From the NCBI RefSeq assembly GCF_035046485.1, contig NC_085136.1, forward strand, positions 323,296,175 to 323,360,174: 64,000 bases of DNA, written 5' to 3'. The stretch is from Aedes albopictus (taxonomy: Eukaryota; Arthropoda; Insecta; Diptera; Culicidae). A program made the translations under genes and the position numbers. Numbering within the stretch: the stretch's first letter is position 1; each line of letters opens with the position of its first letter. This document shows positions 23,960 to 34,269 of the stretch, one piece after another. Below the pieces are notes generated by a model. That model was not told the origin of the DNA. It saw nothing but the letters and a program-made list of their open reading frames with translations, and did not search any database.

Positions 23960-24960
23960 TTGTGCGCGAACAGGAATCACTTAAGGTACTTCAGAAGACA
24001 ACACACTCCTGAAGGAATCCATGATGGAACTCGGAGAGAATTCACAAAAGGAATTTCGAGTGGCATCGCTGGATGAACTTCATGAGAAACCCATAAATGA
24101 ACTCCTGGAAGATTCCTGAAGGAGTTTCTGGAGGAGTCCTTGACGGAGTTCCTGGAAAAGTCTCTAAAGCAATGCCACGATAAATTTCTCCTGCAATTCT
24201 AAGAGAAACTTCCCGAAGAATTCCAGGGAAAATCCCTTAAGGTATTTCCGTAGGAATCCTTCAAGAAACATCTAGAGGAATCATTGAATGAACTTCAGGA
24301 GAAACCTCTGATGGATTTTCTAGAAGAGTCCCTGAAGGAACACCTAAATAAATTTCTGAACAAATTTCCGAAGAATTTTAAGGAATCTCTGAAGGAGTTC
24401 CTAGAGGAATCCCTAGAAGCGTTTCAGGAGAAATCATTGAAAGAGTTCCTGGAGACATCTATGAAGAAGTTTCTGGAGAAGTCCCTGAAACAGTTCCTGG
24501 AGAAATTCCTTAAGGAATTCCAGGGGGAAATCGCTGTCGGAGTTCCGGGAGGAATTTATGAAGGAGATTCTGGAGAAACCTCCCCAGAAATTTCTGGAGA
24601 AATACCTGAAAGACTTCCTAGAGAAATCCTGGAAGGAGTTCCTGACGAAATCGCTAAAGGAGGTTCTGATGAAATCTTTCCGTAATTGCTTATAGAAGCT
24701 CCCCGTAAAATTTTTGAATCACTCAAAAAATTGCAGGAAAAAACCCAAATCCTTTAAAGATTTTCAAGAGAAATTCCTGAAGGAAATCCTGGAAAAATCT
24801 CTGAAGGAGTTCCTGGAGGAAACTTTCCATAAATAATGGGGGCAATTTCAGGAGAAATCTTTTGATGAGTTCAAGAAGAAATTCCTAGAGGAATCCCTAA
24901 AGAAATTCCTGCAGAAATTCCTGAAGCACTTCCAGGATAAATCCAGTGATTATTCCCAAA
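23960..24960. repeat. Degenerate 11-12-bp GGAGTTCCTGGA-type repeat tract
   Basis: Imperfect words such as GAAGGAGTTCCTGGAG and GAAATTCCT recur at roughly 12-bp steps. Two steps equal eight codons, so a 133-codon plus frame at 24284-24685 reads as a charged K-E-F-L-E-K-S-L repeat. Composition and lack of any conserved start argue against a gene. It lies in the presumed intron upstream of the TOG exons. Confidence 0.7.
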
Positions 24961-25146
24961 TCTCTGTGTTTTTGGTAACGGACGGGAAGAAGGCTTCCCT
25001 CATATCAGCGAAATAGGACAGTACCACCTACGATTTTGTGCGACTTGTTTAATGCTATTGCTAATTTGTAATCAATGTGTTTATTAGAGATTTTTCATTT
25101 TGATTTGTTTTAATATTCGCTGTAATTGTATCCCCATCATTCACAG

Positions 25147-26644
25147 TCCGAAAAAAAGAATCCCCAAATCGTGAACGTCAAGCAAACCTTCCGCTTCCCG
25201 AACAACTTCATCACCAAAAAGAATTCGTTCCACGCGTGCGGCAGCACCAGCCGTCGCCCAGTGGTCCCTCGCCATATGTACAGCCAGACGAGTAAAACCA
25301 TTGTCGAACTCTACGACGCCCAAAAGCGCGAAAACGAAGTCCGCCAAATTCTGTCGCCACACATGGCCCGCTCTGAAGACCGTTGCTCCGACAGTGAACT
25401 GTCCTCGGACGAACGCAGCAACCCCGTTCGTGGTGGCGGTGGTGGTCGAAACACGTCCTACACCGTGCTGAATGGTGACCCATCCAAGAAGCCTCACCAC
25501 AAATCCAACGCCCGGCCCGTAGACATGGTGATGATCAAACCGAAAAACCATCGACCAGGTACAGCCACCACATCGTACTTTGCTGCCAAGAAGAAACGAC
25601 CCACTTCTAAGAGGAAGTATACGCGAAGCATTCGGTCGAGGGACCGATTTTCGCTGCTGACTATGAAGTCACCGAAGCGGAAGACCAGGTTCCCGCCGTC
25701 CAAGGTGGAGACGATGAACGACGAGTTGAGCACCGACAAGGCTGCGTACGGAGATGACTCACTGAATATAACGTCCGAAAGTAGTAATCCATCGAACGAT
25801 TCGTTGGACGAGGAGTGTTCAACATTCGGAGAGTTCCAAATCAATAAGATCATCGACAAACTTCAGGATCACATGTGGGAGGTTACCCTGCAGGGGATTC
25901 GTGAACTGATGGACACGGCTAACCAGATCGATTGGAAAAAGCACGAGAAGCATATGACTGTGATCAATCGGAAAATGATCGACTTCCTGAAGAGTCCGCG
26001 ATCGTCCCTTTGTCGATCGGCTTGTCAAGCCGCCGGGGAGCTGTTCCGGGAAGCAAAGTCTACGAAACGGCCGGAGTTTGACGAAATTGTGGATATCTTG
26101 CTGTGCAAGACGGCCGACCCAAACAGGTTCATCCAGAAGGACGCCAACGTGGCACTGGACAAACTGGTGACGTACATTCCCAGTTCGCACTCGGTGAGGG
26201 CGCTGTCCGCGAGGGGTCCAATGTGAGTATTAGAGTGTCTGTTCAAGGTGGCGTGTATTTAGATGGGGGTAAGTTAACGGAAGTTTTAACACTAGCCACA
26301 AGAATCCACTGGTGCGAACGGCTACGGCTCGGCTGCTGGTTTGTATTTGCGCGCTGTCCGGGTTGGATGCCATTCTGGGTACCAACGCGAATCCAAGAAC
26401 TCGGAAGGCTATTTTGTCCATGCTGGCGAAGTTTTTGACCGATAAGAATTTGGAGACGAGGTGAGTTTTGGTTTTTCAAGTTGAAGTTTAGGTTTTTATT
26501 AAACTCTAGACTCCGCCTAACAGGAAATTCGGAGAACGGATGTACAAGATGCTGCGGAAGCACAAGTTCTTCAACGAGTACTTCTACAAGGACATGGACA
26601 GCAACTGCAAGAACAACCTGAAGCGGATGCTGAAGGGAATTTGA
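25147..26644 (+). CDS. TOG-domain protein, TOGARAM/crescerin-like, 5' incomplete
   Basis: Exons are 25147-26222, 26296-26460 and 26524-26644 (453 codons plus TGA minus the missing 5' end). Introns of 73 and 63 nt have GTGAGT donors and TAG/CAG acceptors. The first exon starts after a TTCACAG acceptor; an in-frame stop lies just upstream and there is no good start codon, so earlier exons exist. Residues 1-225 are basic, Ser/Arg-rich and probably disordered. Residues 230-453 form a HEAT-repeat TOG domain: MWEVTLQGIREL with the loop Trp at about 244, NRFIQKDANVAL, NPLVRTATARLL and LETRKFGERMYKML, patterns found in TOGARAM/crescerin and CLASP. TOG domains bind tubulin; TOGARAM proteins act on ciliary microtubules. 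A lone C-terminal TOG favours TOGARAM. The gene may include the exons at 13237. Confidence 0.87.
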
Positions 26645-26689
26645 TCAGGAGTCAGAAGAGTAAGATTAACAGCTATTTATATGATTGTT

Positions 26690-26695
26690 ATTAAA
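26690..26695 (+). promoter_or_regulatory. Candidate poly(A) signal ATTAAA
   Basis: ATTAAA lies 46 nt past the TOG gene stop codon, with T/G-rich sequence at 26715-26740 downstream. It is the commonest variant of AATAAA and is well placed for a short 3' UTR. Confidence 0.55.
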
Positions 26696-26714
26696 TTTAC
26701 GTGAAAGTGACGAG

Positions 26715-26971
26715 AGGCTTCTTTGTTGTGTATTTGTCGTTATTGGATTCGAATTGTTTCAATTTGAAATTGGCGCAGCAACGAGTGGAACTACTTCTGT
26801 TGAGTGGTGAAACCATTATCTACTTTCAATTGACTCTAGAAAATGCAGGGCCTTGTTCAGTGTTCTGGGGTAAGTGGTAAACGACTGGGAAGTGGTATTA
26901 ACTCCTTCTGAAGCCTTCCTAACTGGTTTACACTGCAATCAGATTTGAGAGCTCCTTCGAAAATGGCAAAG
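26715..26971. repeat. Left copy of the direct repeat that brackets array B
   Basis: Begins AGGCTTCTTTGTTGTG, immediately after the TOG gene end, and runs to the first array B units. It matches 32654-32832 in the same orientation through TGTATTTGTCGTT, CGACTGGGAAGTGG, GCCTTCCTAACTGG and GAAAATGGCAA. This copy has about 80 bp that the right copy lacks. Confidence 0.9.
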
Positions 26972-27947
26972 TAGAGAATCCGGAGAGAATCTTCACGAGA
27001 TTCCCGAGGGAATTTCCACGAGATTACGGAGAGAATCCACAAGATTCCGGAAAGAATATCACCGAGATTCCTGTGAGAATTTCAACGACATTCCGAAGAA
27101 ATTCTACGAGATTCCAGAAAGAATCTTTACGATATTCCAGAGAGAATCTCCATGAAATTCCGGAGAGAATCCACAAGATTACGAAAAGAATCACAACGAG
27201 ATTCCGAAGAGAATCTCCACGAGACTCCGAAGAGAAGCTCCACGAGATTTCGGAGAGAATTTTAACGATATTCCGGAAAAAAATCCACGAGATTCCGAAA
27301 AAAAACCTCCACGAGATTTCAGAGAGATTCTCCACGAGATTCCAGAGAGAATCTAAACTAGATTCCAGAGAGAATCTCCACGAGATACCAGCGACAATCT
27401 CCACGAGATTTCGAAGAGAATTTCAACGATATTCCGGAAAAAAATCCACGAGATTCCGAAAAAAAACTCCACGAGATTCCAGAGAGATTCTCCACGAGAT
27501 CCAGAGAGAATCTCCACGAGATACCAGCGACAATCTCCACGATATTCTGGAGATAACCTCCACGAGATTTCAGGAGGAGTCTCCACGAGATTCCGAAAAA
27601 AAACCCACGAGATTCCGGAAAAAACCTGCACGAGATTCCATAGAGAATCTCCACGAGGATCCCGAGAGAATCATCTCGAGATTTCAGAGAGAATCTCCAC
27701 GAAATTCAAGAGGAAATCTGCACAAGATTCCAGAGAGAATCTCCACGAGATTCCAGGGAGAATCTCCATGAGATTCCAGAGAAAATCTCCACGAGATACC
27801 AGAGTGAATCTCCACGAGATTTCAGAGAGAATCTCCACGAGATTCCAGAGAAAATCTCCACGAGATTCCAGGGAGAATCATCTCGAGATTCCAGAGAAAA
27901 TCTGCACGAGATCCAAGAGGGGATCTGCACGAGATTCCAGAGAAAAT
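26972..27947. repeat. Array B, block 1 (23-bp dyad satellite, diverged)
   Basis: Units have arm GAGATTC, loop CAGAGA or variant, arm GAATCTC and spacer CAC. This is the most diverged block, with A-runs in several units (for example at 27275 and 27436; that motif pair is 161 bp apart, exactly seven periods). It ends at the AT preceding the inserted element at 27948. Long frames on both strands are by-products of a unit without stop triplets. Confidence 0.95.
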
Positions 27948-28874
27948 CCCAACTAACAATCGCAAGCCGCAAACCAGCATGCATGCTGAATTGTTGCTTT
28001 ATAATAGTAATGATAGCTGAACTAAAATTATGCTGTACACATTACTGTACAAATGTTTTTTCAATTGAAAAAGTAGCCAATGTTCAACCTTTCGTATCGG
28101 TATCAATAATTATAAATTTAAACACTTTTCAAGCGTTTAATAATATTTTTATTCGACTTGCAGTTATTTCTTTACAAAATAGTTTAACAAGACCTTTTTC
28201 TGCTTCTTGTCAAGTACATGCAAAAATTAGAACATGTATCTGTACAATGTGTTTTTCACAAGTCAAATAAGCGCTTTCGTTTCATCATACTTCGACTCAG
28301 TGTACAGGATGAAAAACACGTGTTTTTTTACTGAACAGCAGCTGAATTAACGTGTTCTTCAGTTGTTAACCATAAACAGAACATTATTCACCACTGCTGA
28401 ATAGGAGTCAAAGTGTAATCATTATACAACCACGGGAAGTTTATGTTTTGATTTGAGCGCGTCAATTCATCATCTCTAGGATGGCGCAGATACGAAGGCA
28501 AGCGGCTGGCAATCGATGGGTCTCGAGTTCGAATCTTGATTAAGGTAAATGTATTTGTAGTTATTATTTCAAATAGTTGTTCACAGCATAAAGTGTCAAT
28601 CCGAAACTCTCGTAGAAATTGAAAAATTTTTGCATTTTATTTTTTTAAATCATTTTTGCAGTAGCTGAATAACAGCTTTACTATCAGTTTGCAAAATGTT
28701 TTAAACAACAAACAGTTCAGTTGGTACACAACACTATGCTTTATTGTTTCTCCAAATTTGTGTGAACAAAACCCGAACAAAGGTTGTGCCTGGAAATTAT
28801 CCAAATGTTATTCAGCACCATGCTGAATTAATTCGTCGTAAAGGTGCTTGTAAAAAGAGTAATTGTTAGTTGGG
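27948..28874. mobile_element. 927-bp inverted-repeat element inserted within array B
   Basis: The ends are CCCAACTAACAAT and its exact reverse complement ATTGTTAGTTGGG. AT dinucleotides at 27946-27947 and 28875-28876 are the apparent target duplication. Deleting the element plus one AT restores a normal unit (AGAGAAAATCTCCTCGAGAT) with correct spacing. The interior is AT-rich, repeats GCTGAATTAA-type words, has a tRNA-like segment, and has no transposase. The superfamily is unknown. Confidence 0.8.
28478..28545 (+). ncRNA. tRNA-like segment inside the inserted element
   Basis: ATGGCGCAGATACGAAGG resembles an A box, and GAGTTCGAATC at about 28524-28534 matches the B box. No cloverleaf could be drawn with confidence and no T-run follows closely. 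It is probably a tRNA-derived SINE head rather than a tRNA gene. Confidence 0.35.
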
Positions 28875-31800
28875 ATCTCCTCGAGATTCCAGGGAGAATC
28901 TCCACGAGATTCCAGAGAATCTCCACGAGATTCCAGAGAATCTCCACGAGATTCCAGAGAGAATCTCCACGAGATTCCAGAGAGAATCTCCACGAGATAC
29001 CAGAGAGAATCTCCACGAGATTCCAGAGAGAATCTCCACGACATTCCAGAGAGGTCAACTCGCGATTCCAGTGAGAATCTTCACGAGATTCCAGAGAGAA
29101 TCTTCACGACATTCCAGAGAGGTTATCTCGCGATTCCATTGAGAATCTTCACGATATTCCAGAGGCAATCTGCACGAGATACCTGAGAGAATCTCCTCGA
29201 GATTCTAGGGAGAATCTCCACGAGATTCCAGAGAAAATCTCCACGAGATTCCAGAGAGCATCTCCACGAGATTCCAGAGAGAATCTCCACGAGATTCCAG
29301 AGAGAATCTCCAAGAGATTTCAGAGAAAATCATCCCGAGATTCCAGAGAGAATCTTCCAGAGATTCAGGGGGGAATCGACACGAGATACTAGAGAGTATC
29401 TCCATGACATTCCAGAGAGAATCATCTTGAGATTCCAGAGAGAATCTCCACGAGATTCAGGAGGGAATCTGCACGAGATACCAGAGCGAATCTCTACGAG
29501 ATTCCAGAGAGAATCTCCATCAGATTCCAGAGAGAACCTCCACGAGATACCAGAGCGAATCTCTACGAGATTTCAGGGAGAATCTCCATCAGATTCCAGA
29601 GAGAATCTCCACGAGATACCAGAGAGAATCTCCACGAGATACCAGAGAGAATCTCCACGAGATTTCAGAGAAAATCATCTCGAGATTCCAGAGAGAATCT
29701 CCCCGAGATTCAAGAGGGAATCTGCACGAGATTCCAGAAAGAATCTCCACGGCATTCCAGAGAGAATCATCTCAAGATTCCAGAGAGAATCTCCACGAAA
29801 TTTTGGAGGGAATCTGCACGAGATACCAGAGAGAATCTCCACGAGATACCAGAGAGAATATCCATGAGATTCCAGGGAGAATTATCTTGAGAATCCAGAG
29901 AGAATCTTCACGAGATTCCAGAGAGAATCTCTACGAGATTCCAGAGAGAATCTCTACGAGATTCCAGAGAGAATCTCTACGAGATTCCAGAGAGAATCTC
30001 TACGAGATTCCAGAGAGAATCTCCACGAGATTCCAGAGAGAATCTCCACGAGATTCCAGAGAGAATCTCCACGAGATACCAGAGAGAATCTCCACGAGAT
30101 TCCAAAGAGAATCTCCACGAGATTCCAGGGAGAACTATCTAGACATTCCAGAGAGAATCTCCACGAGATTAAAGAGGGAATCTGCAAGAGATTCCAGAGA
30201 GAATCTCCACGACATTCCAGATAGAATCATCTTGAGATTCCAGAGAGAATCTCCACGAGATTCAGGAGGGAATCTGCACGAGATACCAGAGCGAATCTCT
30301 ACGAGATTCCAGAGAGAATCTCCATCAGATTCCAGAGAGAATCTTCCCGAGATTCAGGAGGGAATCTGCACGAGATACCAGAGAGAACCTCCACGAGATT
30401 CCAGAGAGAATCTCCACGAGATACCAGAGGGAATCTCCACGAGATTCCAGGGAGAATCATCTCGAGATTCCCGAGAAAATTTCCACGAGATTCCAGAGAG
30501 TTTCCACGAGATTCCAGAGAGAATCTCCATGAGATTCCAGAGAGAATCTCCACGAGATCCAAGAGAGAAACTCCACAATATACCAGAGAGAATCTCCACG
30601 AGATTCCAGGGAGAACTATCTAGACATTCCAGAGAGAATCTCCACGAGATTAAAGAGGGAATCTGCAAGAGATTCCAGAGAGAATCTCCATGACATTCCA
30701 GATAGAATCATCTTGAGATTCCAGTGAGAATCTCCACGAGATTCAGAAGGGAATCTGCACGAGATACCAGAGCGAATCTCCACGAGATTCCAGAGAGAAT
30801 CTCCATCAGATTCCAGAGAGAATCTTCACGAGATAGCAGAGAGAATCTCCACGAGATTTCAGAGAAAATCATCTCGAGATTCCAGAGAGAATCTCCCCGA
30901 GATTCAGGGGGGAATCGGCACGAGATACCAGAGAGTATCTTCACGAGATTTCAGAGAGAATCTCCTCAAGATTCCAGAGAGAATCTCCACGAGATTCCAG
31001 AGAGAATCTCCACGAGATTCCAGAGAGAATCTCCACGAGATACTAGAAAAAAATCTCCACGAGATACCAGAGAGAAGCTCCACGAGATACCAGAGAGAAT
31101 CTCCACGAGATTTCAGAGAAAATCATCTCGAGATTCCAGAGAGAATCTCCCCGAGATTCAAGAGGGAATCTGCACGAGATTCCAGAGAGAATCTTCACGA
31201 GATTCCAGAGAGAATCTCCACGAGATTCCAGAGAGAATCTCCACGAGATTCCAGAGAGAATCTCCACGAGATTCCAGAGAGAATCTCCACGAGATTCCAG
31301 AGAGAATCTCCACGAGATTCCAGAGAGAATCTCCACGAGATTCCAGAGAGAATCTCCACGAGATTCCAGAGAGAATCTCCACGAGATTCAAGAGAGAATC
31401 TCCACGAGATTCCAGAGAGAATCTCCACGAGATTCCAGAGAGAATCTCCACGAGATTCCAGAGAGAATCTCCACGAGATTCTAGAGAGAATCTACATGAG
31501 ATTCTAGAGAGAATCTCCACGAGATTCCAGGGAGAATCTCCACGAGATTCCAGAGAGAATCTCCACGAGATTCCAGAGAGAATCTCCACGAGATTCCAGA
31601 GAGAATCTCCACGAGATTCCAGAGAGAATCTCCACGACATTCCAGAGAGAATCTCCACGAGATTCCAGAGAGAATCTCCACGAGATTCAAGAGAGAATCT
31701 CCACGAGATTCCAGAGAGAATCTCCACGAGATTCCAGAGAGAATCTCCACGAGATTCTAGAGAGAATCTACATGAGATTCTAGAGAGAATCTCCACGAGA

Positions 31801-32653
31801 TTCCAGGGAGAATCTCCACGAGATTCCAGAGAGAATCTCCACGAGATTCCAGAGAGAATCTACATGAGATTCTAGAGAGAATCTCCACGAGATTCCAGGG
31901 AGAATCTCCACGAGATTCCAGAGAGAATCTCCACGAGATTCCAGGGAGAATCTCCACGAGATTCCAGAGAGAATCTCCACGAGATTCCAGAGAGAATCTC
32001 CACGAGATTCCAGAGAGAATCTCCACGAGATTCCAGAGAGAATCTCCACGAGATTCCAGAGAGAATCTCCACGAGATTCCAGAGAGAATCTCCACGAGAT
32101 TCAAGAGAGAATCTCCACGAGATTCCAGAGAGAATCTCCACGAGATTCCAGAGAGAATCTCCACGAGATTCTAGAGAGAATCTACATGAGATTCTAGAGA
32201 GAATCTCCACGAGATTCCAGGGAGAATCTCCACGAGATTCCAGAGAGAATCTCCACGAGATTCCAGAGAGAATCTCCACGAGATTCCAGAGAGAATCTCC
32301 ACGAGATTCCAGAGAGAATCTCCACGACATTCCAGAGAGAATCATCTCGTGATTCCAGAGAGAATCTTCACGAGATTCAGGAGGGAATCTGCACGAGATA
32401 TCAGAGAGAATCTCCACGAGATTCCAGAGAGTATCTCCACGAGGTTCCACAGAGAATCTCCACGAGATTCCAGAAAGAATCTCCACGAGATTCCAGAAAG
32501 AATCTCCACCAGATATCAGAGAGAATCTCCACGAGATTCCAGGCTTCTTTGTCGAGATTCAGGGGGGAATCGGCACGAGATATCAGAGAGTATCTTCACG
32601 AGATTTCAGAGAGAATCTCCTCAAGATTCCAGAGAGAATCACCACGAGATTCC
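28875..32653. repeat. Array B, block 2 (main block)
   Basis: Length divided by 23 gives about 164 units. The dominant unit is arm GAGATTC, loop CAGAGA, arm GAATCTC, spacer CAC; it is most uniform at 31195-32340. Minor variants include GATACC arms, CAGGGA loops and ATC or TTC spacers. Higher-order structure is present: TCTACATGAG marks occur at 31491, 31767, 31859 and 32181, separated by 12, 4 and 14 whole periods. A block of about 480 bp near 30132 repeats near 30613. None of the six reading phases meets a stop in the consensus, so frames of hundreds of codons exist on both strands. Confidence 0.97.
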
Positions 32654-32832
32654 AGGCTTCTTTGTCGTGTATTTGTCGTTGTTGGATTCCAGTCGTTTCA
32701 ATTGAAAGTTGGTGGTCAGTATTCTACGGTAACTGGTACACGACTGGGAAGTGGCGTTGATTTCTTCTGATGCCTTCCTAACTGGATTACACTGCCATCA
32801 GATTAGAGAGCTCCTTTGAAAATGGCAACGAA
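32654..32832. repeat. Right copy of the direct repeat that brackets array B
   Basis: Shorter, diverged copy of 26715-26971 in the same orientation. It begins AGGCTTCTTTGTCGTG directly after the last array unit and ends at GAAAATGGCAACG. The first 14 bases also occur inside the array at about 32543-32556. Confidence 0.9.
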
Positions 32833-33900
32833 AAGCATAGCTCAAAAATTCAATTTTTTTTCCACGTTAACACCTCGTTCGACTCACAGAATACCACCCT
32901 CACGGCGCGGCGGATGCATGCATTTTCGCGTTGGCTTGTTTTGATCCCTTCTTCGTGCATTCCCATTCATACATTTTTATAAGCGTGCCTATGTGTGCGC
33001 ACTGCATGGCACGTCGAACTCTCTCCCGCTCATCTCTACACGTCTTGTGAGTTGTGACTTGGTGAGACCGTTCGTTCAATTCTATCCTGCTGATGGTTGC
33101 GTGTGCTGGGGCACTGGCTCTGGCACTGGGTCCGGTCTCTTCGTGGCACAAACACACCTCGTCGTCGTGGTGGTCGCTGCGGCTGCTTTCGTTTGGTTTG
33201 ATTCGTTCGTTCATTCATTCGTGTAGTAGACTTGGTACCGTGTGGATGCGTCTCGTCGTCGTCCGTGTTGGTCCGTGATTGTTTTTCGGGGGTCCGGTTT
33301 TCTCGCGACATTTAAAAACTTGCATTTGACCGCGTTCGTCATCATCGGAAATTTTCGGTGGTCCTAACCGTTTCGGTGTTCACGTGCAGTAAGTGTGATT
33401 GGTTCTCATTTGGTTTTATTAGTTTTATTTTTATTAGATCTCATCCGGAGAGTGTGAGATCACGCACAGTGTGTGGTGTCGTGACGAGCCGAGTGGGTTC
33501 GTTCGGTGTGTTGTTTATAGAAGAATAGTGTTGGATTTATACCTACTGCTTTCTTCGGATAGATTCGAACAAGGTACGACGGATACGGAGAAGAACAAGA
33601 AGCAAGTGTGTTGCTGCAGTCTCGGAGCACAAAGTCAAAGTCGAAGTCCGAGAGAGTGTTGTTAGTAGGTGGCAAAAAGGAAGAAGCCGGGGAGAGAAGA
33701 ACGAAAACATCTCGACGAAGACGGGGGCCACGCCAAAGACGAAAGGTTTGTGTTTATCCTCCATCCTCCGGGTCTTCGGGAGTTTTGTTCTGTGGATTGA
33801 AGATTGCTTCGTATGAAGGAGTGTAGTGGCAGCAACGGCAACAATCCAGCATCAGCAACGATCTGCGATCAGCAGACTACTCATTCGTTTATAAAGGAGA
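32833..33900. other. Unique GC/T-rich stretch, possible 5' leader or promoter
   Basis: A non-repetitive island between two satellite blocks. Features include TTTTTATAAGC at 32973-32983, several donor-like sites on the plus strand (GCAGTAAGTG at 33387, AAGGTACGAC at 33573) and GTG-rich leader-like sequence at 33440-33540. No frame encodes a recognisable protein. A 5' untranslated exon is plausible but unproven. Confidence 0.3.
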
Positions 33901-34269
33901 GAGGGGTGTAATATTTTTATTTAGGGGAAATGTTTGACAATATCTTATAGAAGTTATAACAGTATATGATGGATTGTGGCTAATTGTTTTGAAAATGTGA
34001 TAACATGTCAAGTGAAATTTGCTGGCACCAAAGTACATACCCTTAAAAAACACTGGAGAAACTATTATAGCAAGTCTTGGATAAATTCCTGGGGCAAACC
34101 ATTCTTGAAGGTATTTCTTCAGCAATCTCGACAGAATGTTTTTAAGAATCCCACCAGGTATTCCTTGAGGCAATCCTAGAGAAATCTGGATAAAGTCTCT
34201 TGGCATTCCTCCAAAAACACCTAATGGAATGCACCCAAAGTCTGATCATCCAAGAAAAATCTACACAAG
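33901..34269. other. Decayed repeat sequence leading into array B block 3
   Basis: AT-rich, with loose GGAATYCC words from about 34060. Units become regular 23-mers from about 34270. No gene is seen. Confidence 0.5.

Noticed and set aside
24284..24685. 133-codon coiled-coil-like frame
   Set aside because: The eight-residue period is the 24-nt period of the degenerate repeat, so the coil pattern is a by-product.
25126..25146. Translation start of the TOG gene at 25126
   Set aside because: The codon there is TTG, and the 21 bases look like the end of an intron (acceptor TTCACAG at 25146), so the exon begins at 25147.
28875..32653. CRISPR array
   Set aside because: The 23-bp dyad repeats abut directly with no unique spacers, and the genome is eukaryotic.
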